Source: CBDUXP01 sp965371225 [NCBI: uncultured bacterium] (lineage in GTDB: Bacteria > Abyssobacteria > SURF-5 > CBDUXP01). From it: a DNA stretch of 11,931 bases. Positions 5,174 to 11,931 of the stretch are shown here, piece by piece. Position numbers and translations under genes: made by a program. The notes under the pieces were generated by a model that worked only from the letters and a program-made list of their open reading frames with translations, did no database searches and was not told where the DNA came from. How positions within the stretch are numbered: position 1 is the stretch's first letter; every line of letters begins with the position of its first letter. The stretch covers positions 1 to 11,931 of the forward strand of contig CBDUXP010000089.1 in NCBI GenBank assembly GCA_965371225.1, written 5' to 3'.

Positions 5174-6305
5174 GACTGATAATCAACCGTTGAATTTCCG
5201 ACGGGCCTTCACAAATTTCCAGCAGCTTTGCATCGCGCATCCACTTCTCCACCGGATGGGCGTCCGTACACCCGGCGCCGCCCACCAACTGCACCGCGCT
5301 GATGGTGGTGGCCATGGCCACCTCGGTGGCGAAGCACTTGGCCATGCTGCTTTCCCCCTGCCGCTGCGGGCCTCCCCGGCTCGCCATGGTCCCGGCGTGC
5401 CACGTGAGCAGCCGCGCCGCTTGGATGCGCATGGCCATGTCCGCCAGGGTGAACGCGATGGATTGCTGCGCGGCGAGGGGGCGGCCGAACTGTTCCCGGC
5501 GCTTCGTATGTGCCAGGCTGTACTCGTACGCCGCCCGCGCCAGCCCCACCGCGATGGCCGCGACCACGGGCCGCGATGACTCCAGAATGCGTAAGCCGGC
5601 GAGGGACGGCGAGCGCTCCGCCGGGCCCAGGCTGTGACTCACGGGGATCCGGCAGTCCGTCAGGGTCAGGTCGCCGAAGCGGCCGGCGCGCACCCCCATG
5701 GGCCGCGCCGTGGGCCGAATCTCCAGCCCCGGCGTGTCCGTCGGCACCAGGTAGGGCGCGATGCCCGCCCAGCCCAGCGAGCGGTCCGTGGTGGCATACA
5801 CGAGGAGGCCCGCGGCATCCAGCGCGTTGGTCACGAACGTCTTGTGGCCGGTGAGGACATAGGCGTCCCCGTCCAGCCGTGCCATGGTGGCGATGGCGGC
5901 GATATCCGAGCCGGCCCCGGGCTCGCTGATCGCCACGCCTCCCACGCGGGGGCCGTCGGCGCCGTCACTAATGATGGGCAGCAGTTCCTCCACTTGCGCC
6001 GGGGAGCCGACGGCGCGCACGGTCCGCACGGCCAGGCCGGCCGCGTGCAGGGCGTAGGCGAACCCCGCGCAGCCCCACCCGACCGACTCGAACACCTGGA
6101 GCGCGGTGACGGGATCGTCGATTTCGTTCGGGATCCCCCAGCCCGGGGTGAACAGCCCGGCGGCGCGTCCGGCGGCCAGGCCCTCCGCAATGGGGCGCGG
6201 CTCGTGATCCCAGCCGGACGCGAGTGGCCGGATGGTCCCCTCGGCGAACTCGTGGGCGCGCGCGTCAAGGGATTCCTGGGCCGAGGCGGGAGAGGCAACG
6301 GTCAT
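5154..6305 (-). CDS. Acyl-CoA dehydrogenase family protein
   Basis: This 383-residue flavoprotein has the full acyl-CoA dehydrogenase length. The N-terminal helical domain covers about residues 10-120. The beta domain (about 120-230) has the flavin-binding AISEPGAGSD and a GHKTFVTNA segment. The C-terminal helical domain has KRREQFGRPLAAQQ and ends with KLLEICEGPSEIQRLIISR, where E366 lies at the catalytic-base position of medium-chain-type enzymes. It should oxidise an acyl-CoA thioester to the 2-enoyl form with FAD and pass electrons to electron-transferring flavoprotein; chain length and substrate cannot be read. The ATG at 6305 has a sigma-70-like promoter about 30 bp upstream but no clear Shine-Dalgarno site. 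It is first in a three-gene operon with a LysM and a MEMO protein. No other fatty-acid oxidation gene is in the window, so a specialised catabolic or biosynthetic dehydrogenase is possible. Confidence 0.94.
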   Translation of the reverse strand: MTVASPASAQESLDARAHEFAEGTIRPLASGWDHEPRPIAEGLAAGRAAGLFTPGWGIPNEIDDPVTALQVFESVGWGCAGFAYALHAAGLAVRTVRAVGSPAQVEELLPIISDGADGPRVGGVAISEPGAGSDIAAIATMARLDGDAYVLTGHKTFVTNALDAAGLLVYATTDRSLGWAGIAPYLVPTDTPGLEIRPTARPMGVRAGRFGDLTLTDCRIPVSHSLGPAERSPSLAGLRILESSRPVVAAIAVGLARAAYEYSLAHTKRREQFGRPLAAQQSIAFTLADMAMRIQAARLLTWHAGTMASRGGPQRQGESSMAKCFATEVAMATTISAVQLVGGAGCTDAHPVEKWMRDAKLLEICEGPSEIQRLIISRAILHP

Positions 6306-6328
6306 GAAAGGGGCTGGGGCGGGGACCC

Positions 6329-6357
6329 GGCCTCAGGATAGCACGAGGCCTGAGGCC
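6329..6357. promoter_or_regulatory. Perfect 9-bp dyad in the divergent promoter region (candidate operator)
   Basis: GGCCTCAGG (6329-6337) and CCTGAGGCC (6349-6357) are exact inverted repeats with an 11-bp centre. The dyad covers the -10 box and the spacer of the predicted minus-strand promoter, as expected for a repressor site. It is not followed by a T-run and lies between divergent genes, so a terminator is unlikely. It lacks the GTAG foot of the repeats elsewhere. Confidence 0.45.
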
Positions 6358-6363
6358 GAACAA
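6335..6363 (-). promoter_or_regulatory. Sigma-70-like promoter for the acyl-CoA dehydrogenase operon
   Basis: On the minus strand a -35 TTGTTC (6363-6358) and a -10 TATCCT (6340-6335) are separated by exactly 17 bp. Transcription would start near 6328, leaving a leader of about 20 bases before the ATG at 6305. Matches to consensus are partial (four of six in each box). Confidence 0.45.
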
Positions 6364-6374
6364 CCGCGCGCTGC

Positions 6375-6403
6375 TTGATTCTCAGCGCGCCCTCCCGCAG
6401 AAT
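6375..6403 (+). promoter_or_regulatory. Weak sigma-70-like promoter for the M1-M28 peptidase gene
   Basis: TTGATT (6375-6380) and CAGAAT (6398-6403) are separated by 17 bp, each matching consensus at four positions. A start near 6410 would exclude the in-frame TTG at 6375 and ATG at 6402 and support the ATG at 6450. Confidence 0.3.
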
Positions 6404-6449
6404 GAGGCCCGCACTGACCCCTTGGGAACTACCGTTCCGCTGCTGCCGG

Positions 6450-9400
6450 ATGCCGAGTCGCTTCTCCCCAATCGCCCTCCTGGGCGGCGTTTGCCTCCTG
6501 GCTTGGGGCGTACCCCGCTCCGCCTGGGCCGTCGCGCCGCAGATCACGCACCACGAACTGGAAGTGGTGATGGATCCCGACACCCACTGGTTGGCGGCGA
6601 CGGATCGCCTGCACATCGTGTGGGATCCGGGCGGGGGCCGGCCCGTCAACTTTCTCCTGTCCGACGCGTTGAAAGTGGAGGCCGTCCGCCTGGAGGATGG
6701 CACGGAGTTGGACTGGACTGTGAGCGCGGCATTAAACGGCCGCCAACAGGTGACCGTGCTGGTGCCCCCGAGCGCCCCGCGCCAGTTGAAGATCACGGTG
6801 GTGTACCGCGGTGCGATCGCCGATGCGATCGACCCGGAGCCGGGGCTGACGTTCGTGGCCGGCGACCGGACCCGGGGCATCATCGATCCCCAGGGAATTT
6901 ACCTGTCTAGCGACAGCGGCTGGATCCCCGCCGGGCCCGATGCGCTAGCCACTTACCGCATCGGGGTGACCGTGCCCGAAGGGTGGCAGGTGTGCACGCA
7001 GGGCCGCCTGGTGCGCGACGGCGTCGATCCCGCCGGGTGGCGCAGCGAGTGGCTCACCACCGTGCCCAGCGACGGGTTGGCGCTGGTGGCCGGCCACTAT
7101 GAAGTCGAACGGCGCCGGTTCGGCGACTTCGTAGTGGCCACGTACCTGTTCGCCGAACACGCGCAGGCATCCGAACAACTGGCGCGCGCTGCGGGGGACT
7201 ACCTGCGGCGGTTCAGCGACCTGCTCGGCCCCTACCCGTTCGAAGAGTTCGCCATCGTCGAGAACTTCTTCTCGAGCGGCTACGCGTTTCCCGGGTTCAC
7301 GCTGCTGGGGAAGGGCGTCCTGAGCGCGCCGCAGCGGATGCTCACCCCCGGCTACCTGGATCACGAGATCGTGCACAACTGGTGGGGGAACGGCGTGGTG
7401 GTGGACGAGCGGGAAGGCAACTGGTCCGAGGCGCTGGCCACGTACTACGCCAACTACCTGGCCGCGGAACGGGAGAGCCCGGCGGCCGCGGCCGCGTACC
7501 GGCGCCGCGGCGTGTTGCGCTTCAGCCTGCACGCGCCGCCCGGGGCGGACTATCCCGTCAGCATGTTCGAGACCAAGACGTCCAAGCTGGACGACGCGGT
7601 GGGGTACACGAAGGGGGCCATGCTCGTGCATCACTTGCGCCGGACGGTGGGCGACGAGGTGTTCTGGCCGACCATGCGCGAGGTGGCGCAGGCGCACATC
7701 GGCACGCGCGTGGGGTGGAGCACGTTCGTCAACGCGCTCGCGCAGCGGTCGGGCCGGCCGCTGCAGGAGTGGGTCGGCCAGTGGCTGCACCGCACGGGCG
7801 CGCCGGACCTGCGGCTGGAGGACGTGCGCGTTACGCCGCAGGCCGAGGGCTACCGCATCTCGGGGGTCGTGGCGCAGGAAGGCGAGCCGTACACCCTCGC
7901 GTTGCCCGTGCGGGTCGACACCAGCCGGGGGCCGTACCGGGCGACCCTGCCGGTGACCCAGGCGCGCACGCGATTCGCGTTGCCGGTCAGCGGCCTCCCG
8001 GTCCGGTTGACCTTGGACCCGGAAGACCTGGTGTTTCACCGCCTCCCCCCGGCGGCGCAGACCCCGTGCCTGAACCGGACGCTGTACGGCGGCCCGCTCC
8101 TGTGCGTATACCCGGAAGACCCGCAGGACGCGCGCAACCCCATCTATCGCCGGCTGGCGGAGAAAGCGGCGGCGGACCGCGACGGCCGGGCGATCCCGGA
8201 GAGTGAAGTCACTTCGCGGTTGCTCGCGGACCGGTCGCTTCTGCTGTTCGGCGCCCCGACGGCCCACCCGCTGCTGCGGCGGCTGTTGCAACCTGAGGTG
8301 GGGCTGCCTTCCGTCGAGGCGCAGGCGTTCACCCTGCGCGGCGTGCGCCACGCCGGAGAGATGGATGCGGTGCTGGCGACGGCGACGCGGGTGGGGGCGC
8401 CGGAGCGGACCGTCACCCTGTATGCGGGCAATAGCGCCGCCGCCCTGGAACGCGCCGACCTGATGTTCTTTTACGGATGGGATTCCGTCGTTCGGTTTGC
8501 GCGCGGCCGCCCGGTCGAACGCTTCGACCTGCCCGCGGTCGCCTCCCCCCGGGTGTGGGACGGCGTGGCGGCCATCGGGGCTGCCCCGGACCCGGACGGC
8601 ATGGCCGAGGTGGTGCGCTACCTGGCGGATCCGTGGCTGCTGGGGCGCCTGACCGGCCAACCAGAAAGCCTGCAAGCGCGCCGTCTGCTTATCACGCGCT
8701 TTGCCGCGCTCGGTCTGGGCACCGCCTCGTCGGCCGTGCAAGAGTTTTCCGTGGCCGATCCCGAGGTGCTCGGGCCGCAGCCCACAGGGATCCTGTCATC
8801 GCGCCGCACGGAACTCTCGGTGCCCGTGTGGCCCGTGGCGTGGAGCGCGCCGGCGGCGGCCGAGGGGAACCTGATGTTCGCCGGTTACGGGTGGGCCGAC
8901 GGGGTGTGGAACGACTACGGACGCCAGCGCGCGCGCGGCCGAATTGTGGCCGTGTTCGGTGGGGGCCCGCCGGGGCTGGACGACATGCCCAAGCTGGACG
9001 CGCTGGCGCGGCAGGCGGTGACGGCGCAGGCGCGGGAGGCCGCCGGCTTGCTGGTGGTAGTGCCCACGGATGAATTGAGTGAGTACCTGCCCGCCATCGC
9101 GCTGCCGTATACCAACCTGCCGTGGCCCGGCCCGCGCAGTCCGCGGGGGGAGGGGGGCGTCCGCGGCCGGCCGGCACTCGCCGTGCGCGCCGCGCGTATC
9201 CGGAACCGCCAGCCGCCGCCCTCGACGCCCATCACGATCCCCGTGTGGATTCTGCCCTGGGACGCGGCGGCCGCGCCGGAACTCGGGCCGCTGCAATTGC
9301 TGCGCTGGCGCACCCGCCTGGAGAGCGGCCGGGTGTCGACCGTCGCGCGTATGCGTGGGGCGGCGTTCCGGGCGCCCGTCTTCTGGTCGGCGCGGCAGCG

Positions 9401-10133
9401 GACCGGGGCGAACGTGCTGGGCCTGCTCGAGGGAACCGACCCGGTATTAAAGGATGAGGTCATCGTGGTCGGCGCGCACTACGACCACCTGGGGTTGGCG
9501 GAGTCCGGCGAAGTCTTCCGCGGGGCGGACGACAATGCGTCCGGCGTGGCGGCGCTGCTGGCGGCCGCCCAGCTGTTGGTCGGCCAGAAGGCCCACCTGC
9601 GGCGCAGTGTCGCTTTCGTGGCGTTTGACGCGGAAGAATGGGGGTTGGTCGGGTCGCGCGCCTTCGTGCAGGCGGACCTGCTGGCGCCCAAGCGCATCAT
9701 CGCCATGCTGAACGTCGATAGCATCGGCCACAACATCGGGGACACGGTGTACCTGGTGGGGGGCAGCCGGCATCCGGAGTTGGGCGCCGCGGCGCGCGGG
9801 TGGGCCAGCGTGCTGGGGCTGACCGTCGGGCGCGACATTGACACCGTGGCCTATCGCGCCGGGAGCGACCACTGGCCGTTTGCGGAACGGGGCATCCCCG
9901 CGCTGACCCTGTTCGCGTCGGACTACCGTGCCATCGATTCGCTCACGGACGTGCCCGAGGCGACGGACGCGGAACACATGGCGCGGGTGGCGCACCTGCT
10001 CGGAACGCTCACGTACGAACTCGCCACGCGGCCCGGCGCGCGGGGAGCGGCAGAGCCCGCACCAACCCCCAGGGTGGTTGTACCCGACCCGCTGGAGCCG
10101 AGCGCGGTGCAACCCAACTGGCCCGCGCCGTGA
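6450..10133 (+). CDS. Secreted double metallopeptidase: M1 aminopeptidase-like plus M28 peptidase
   Basis: This 1227-residue exported protein joins two zinc peptidase families. ATG 6450 is chosen because it begins a clean signal peptide (residues 1-27, ending SAWA); upstream in-frame TTG 6375 and ATG 6402 would bury it. The M1 part (about 30-460) has the VENFFSSGYAFPGFTLLG segment, HEIVH (H305, E306, H309) with the third ligand probably E327 in GNWSEAL, and YTKGAM with a likely catalytic Tyr386. Residues about 540-700 match, as I recall it, a domain often seen in such M1 proteins (TLYAGNSAAAL, FYGWDS). The M28 part starts near 720 (RYLADPWLLGRLTGQPES), carries a PA-like insert around 805-930, and has AHYDHLG (H1010), GADDNASG (D1028), FDAEEWG (E1062, E1063) and NVDSIG (D1090). 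The expected last ligand His appears to be Asp1163. It probably degrades peptides outside the cytoplasm. The next peptidase gene follows after 16 bp. Confidence 0.9.
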   Translation: MPSRFSPIALLGGVCLLAWGVPRSAWAVAPQITHHELEVVMDPDTHWLAATDRLHIVWDPGGGRPVNFLLSDALKVEAVRLEDGTELDWTVSAALNGRQQVTVLVPPSAPRQLKITVVYRGAIADAIDPEPGLTFVAGDRTRGIIDPQGIYLSSDSGWIPAGPDALATYRIGVTVPEGWQVCTQGRLVRDGVDPAGWRSEWLTTVPSDGLALVAGHYEVERRRFGDFVVATYLFAEHAQASEQLARAAGDYLRRFSDLLGPYPFEEFAIVENFFSSGYAFPGFTLLGKGVLSAPQRMLTPGYLDHEIVHNWWGNGVVVDEREGNWSEALATYYANYLAAERESPAAAAAYRRRGVLRFSLHAPPGADYPVSMFETKTSKLDDAVGYTKGAMLVHHLRRTVGDEVFWPTMREVAQAHIGTRVGWSTFVNALAQRSGRPLQEWVGQWLHRTGAPDLRLEDVRVTPQAEGYRISGVVAQEGEPYTLALPVRVDTSRGPYRATLPVTQARTRFALPVSGLPVRLTLDPEDLVFHRLPPAAQTPCLNRTLYGGPLLCVYPEDPQDARNPIYRRLAEKAAADRDGRAIPESEVTSRLLADRSLLLFGAPTAHPLLRRLLQPEVGLPSVEAQAFTLRGVRHAGEMDAVLATATRVGAPERTVTLYAGNSAAALERADLMFFYGWDSVVRFARGRPVERFDLPAVASPRVWDGVAAIGAAPDPDGMAEVVRYLADPWLLGRLTGQPESLQARRLLITRFAALGLGTASSAVQEFSVADPEVLGPQPTGILSSRRTELSVPVWPVAWSAPAAAEGNLMFAGYGWADGVWNDYGRQRARGRIVAVFGGGPPGLDDMPKLDALARQAVTAQAREAAGLLVVVPTDELSEYLPAIALPYTNLPWPGPRSPRGEGGVRGRPALAVRAARIRNRQPPPSTPITIPVWILPWDAAAAPELGPLQLLRWRTRLESGRVSTVARMRGAAFRAPVFWSARQRTGANVLGLLEGTDPVLKDEVIVVGAHYDHLGLAESGEVFRGADDNASGVAALLAAAQLLVGQKAHLRRSVAFVAFDAEEWGLVGSRAFVQADLLAPKRIIAMLNVDSIGHNIGDTVYLVGGSRHPELGAAARGWASVLGLTVGRDIDTVAYRAGSDHWPFAERGIPALTLFASDYRAIDSLTDVPEATDAEHMARVAHLLGTLTYELATRPGARGAAEPAPTPRVVVPDPLEPSAVQPNWPAP

Positions 10134-10149
10134 AGTCCCGCCCCGGGCC

Positions 10150-11931
10150 GTGACCCGGCCCGCCGTGCGCCCGCGCCGCCCGCCGGTAAGCGCGTGGCTG
10201 CTCGCCGCTGTGTTGGCGCTGCCCGGTCCGGCCGCCGCCGCGCCCCAGGCGGAAGCCTGGACCCTGGCCAACGGCCTGCGCGTGCTGTTCATTCCCGCGC
10301 CGGGCGCGCCCATGACCGCGTGCGTGGCGCTGGTGGGGGTGGGCAGCGCGGACGAGAAGGCGCACATGCACGGCGCCGCGCACCTGCTGGAGCATCTGCT
10401 GTTCAACGGCACCGGCGCGCTGACGCAAGAGCAGCTCTACGCGCGGATCGACTCCCTCGGCGCGTACGCGAACGCGGCGACCCGAAAAGATTTCACCATG
10501 TTCCAGATGCTCGCGCCCCGGGACCAGGCGCCGCAGGCCGCGGACCTGCTGGCGCAGATGCTGTTCGCGTCCACCCTGCCGCGCGTGGCGTTCGAGAAGG
10601 AGAAGGGCATCGTGCTGGAAGAGTTGCGCACGGGCGTCGGCCCCGGCGAGCAGGTCCAACGGGTGGCGGACGCGGTGCTGCTTGGTGGCACGCCCTTCGC
10701 CCGGTCCGCCATCGGGACCGAAGCGGAGATTCGCGCCATCGACCGCGCGGACGTGGAGACGTTCTACGCCCGGGGATACGTGCCCCGCAACGTGACCCTG
10801 GTGGTGATGGGGGCCGGCGCGGCGGCGGACGCGCGCCCGTGGATCGACGCGGCCTTCGGGCGCGGCGAACGGGCGCCGCACGTCCGGGTAATTCCCAAGC
10901 GGCCGGCGTGGCCGGTGGAGGGCGCCTGGAGCACCGCGCCCGCGCCGGACGAGCGGTGGCGCCTGGTGGCGCGGTACCCGGCGCCCGCGCCGGGCGACCC
11001 GCTGTATCCGGCTGCGGTGGTGCTCGCCGCCGCCTTGGACCGCCGCCTGATCCGGATGCCGGACTTGCCGCCGCTGGACGAACTGGCGGCCTCCCTGGAC
11101 GTGGGCCGGTGGTTCACGCACCTGGTGATCTCCGTGCCCTTCCCACTGGCGGAACCGTATGACGCGCTGTTCGCCTGGCGGCGCGCGGCGCGGACGCTGG
11201 CCGACGGGATCCCCGCGGACCTGGACCTGGCGCCGGTCCGCGCGCACCTGGCGTTCGAGGATGCGTCCCTGCGCGACCGGCCGCATTACTACCCCTTCTT
11301 TCGCGGACCGGAATTTCTGCTCCGCCCCAGCCCAGCCACCGTGGCGCTCCCCGACGCCGCAGCCCAGGTGAACGTGGCGGCGGTGCGCGCGGCGGCGCGC
11401 ACCATTTTCGGCGGGGCCCATGCGGCCGTCGTACTCGTGCCGGACGGGGAGACGCGGGCGATCACCCCCCCGCCGCTCCAGAAGCTGCCGGACCCGCCGG
11501 TCCCGACGGAGCCCCCGCCCCCGGCTCAGCGCGAGGTGAGCGAAACCTGGCCCAACGGGTTGGCGTTTCAGGCGCGGCAGGAGCCCGGCCTGCGGGTTGG
11601 GGCCATTCACGTCCTGGTGGAAGGGCGGAGTGCGCGCGAACCGGCCGGGCAGGCGGGCATTGCGGCACTCGTGCATCGCTGCCTGCTGGGCGGCACGCGG
11701 GACCGGGACGAGACGGCGTTGACGCAGGCGCTGACCGCCATGGGCGCGCGGCTGAAGACGCATGACGATCCGAACATTCCCTACGACGACTATTCGCTTT
11801 CCTCGGCCTACAGCTATCTGCGCGTGGAGGTGGTGAGCGACCTCGGGCCCGACCCCCTCGCGCTGCTGTCGGACGTGCTGGCGCACGCCGCGTACCCGGC
11901 CGACAGCGTGCATCGCCAGCGGGAGATGCTC
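10150..11931 (+). CDS. M16 family zinc peptidase, secreted (3' end missing)
   Basis: The gene runs off the window after 594 codons with no stop. M16 (insulinase/pitrilysin-type) peptidases degrade peptides inside a clam-shaped chamber built from homologous domains. The first module (about residues 36-230) has the inverted zinc motif HLLEH (78-82) in AAHLLEHLLFNGT and the third ligand, probably E158, in EKEKGIVLEELRT, so it should be active. A Pro-rich linker (about 438-462) leads to a second module starting near 465 (ETWPNGLAFQ), where the motif region reads AALVHRCLLGGT (505-516) without HxxEH; this inactive partner is normal for the family. The start is a GTG at 10150, or GTG 10165, giving an Arg-rich N-terminus, a hydrophobic stretch (WLLAAVLALPG) and a likely cleavage after PAAA. 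It lies 16 bp after the M1-M28 gene and is likely co-transcribed. Confidence 0.9.
   Translation, partial: MTRPAVRPRRPPVSAWLLAAVLALPGPAAAAPQAEAWTLANGLRVLFIPAPGAPMTACVALVGVGSADEKAHMHGAAHLLEHLLFNGTGALTQEQLYARIDSLGAYANAATRKDFTMFQMLAPRDQAPQAADLLAQMLFASTLPRVAFEKEKGIVLEELRTGVGPGEQVQRVADAVLLGGTPFARSAIGTEAEIRAIDRADVETFYARGYVPRNVTLVVMGAGAAADARPWIDAAFGRGERAPHVRVIPKRPAWPVEGAWSTAPAPDERWRLVARYPAPAPGDPLYPAAVVLAAALDRRLIRMPDLPPLDELAASLDVGRWFTHLVISVPFPLAEPYDALFAWRRAARTLADGIPADLDLAPVRAHLAFEDASLRDRPHYYPFFRGPEFLLRPSPATVALPDAAAQVNVAAVRAAARTIFGGAHAAVVLVPDGETRAITPPPLQKLPDPPVPTEPPPPAQREVSETWPNGLAFQARQEPGLRVGAIHVLVEGRSAREPAGQAGIAALVHRCLLGGTRDRDETALTQALTAMGARLKTHDDPNIPYDDYSLSSAYSYLRVEVVSDLGPDPLALLSDVLAHAAYPADSVHRQREML

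Noticed and set aside
6945-8741. 598-codon minus-strand frame over the M1 domain
   Set aside because: It is antisense to clear M1 motifs; the composition is typical of a GC-rich shadow frame.
10194-11162. 322-codon plus-strand frame at the right end
   Set aside because: It is out of frame with the M16 coding sequence, which uses the frame starting at 10150 and has no stop in the window; the product is low-complexity Ala/Arg/Gly.
10009-11913. 634-codon open frame on the minus strand over the M16 gene
   Set aside because: It is a GC-driven shadow. The opposite strand encodes a recognisable M16 peptidase, while this frame gives an Arg/Gly/His-rich product with no motif.

Overview
The window is GC-rich bacterial chromosome (about two thirds G+C by eye) with seven supported genes. 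Nothing in it is phage or plasmid. The combination of high GC, many interspersed hairpin repeats, sparse Shine-Dalgarno sites and large secreted metallopeptidases fits an environmental, probably uncultivated, Gram-negative-type lineage. From memory, similar repeat words occur in Planctomycetota, Verrucomicrobiota, Hydrogenedentota, Armatimonadota and Chloroflexota, but I could not check this and the sequence does not fix the phylum.

Layout. Positions 1-244 hold two minus-oriented hairpin repeats and a 10-bp-period tandem element. A HAD-IB phosphatase gene (245-940, +) follows. Positions 941-1275 are a dense cluster of hairpin repeats. Then come selD, selenide water dikinase (1276-2325, +), and 13 bp later an unrecognised exported helical protein or lipoprotein (2339-3205, +). 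A second repeat cluster (3268-3404) fills the gap between converging genes. A tight minus-strand operon runs from 6305 down to 3438: an acyl-CoA dehydrogenase, a LysM protein with a C-terminal membrane anchor, and a MEMO-family protein with an extra N-terminal domain. The first two overlap by 20 bp and the last two by 4 bp (ATGA). A divergent promoter region (6306-6449) with a 9-bp dyad separates this operon from a plus-strand secreted peptidase block: a 1227-residue M1-M28 double metallopeptidase (6450-10133) and, 16 bp later, an M16 peptidase that runs off the right end (10150-11931).

How it works together. SelD makes selenophosphate, but no partner selenium gene is present. The M1, M28 and M16 catalytic domains all carry signal peptides or sit in proteins that do, so they plausibly form an extracytoplasmic peptide-degrading set. 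The minus operon joins a flavin dehydrogenase, a cell-wall-binding protein and a MEMO protein whose shared role is not evident.

Most notable signals. (1) At least eleven hairpin units have a GTAG (once GTAA) foot, the hallmark of REP sequences mobilised by REP-associated tyrosine transposases (RAYT). They occur partly as head-to-head BIME-like pairs and show compensatory stem changes. (2) A three-copy 10-bp-period element keeps company with them. (3) The M1-M28 fusion has an apparent His-to-Asp change at the last M28 zinc-ligand position. (4) A perfect dyad overlaps the predicted promoter of the acyl-CoA dehydrogenase operon.
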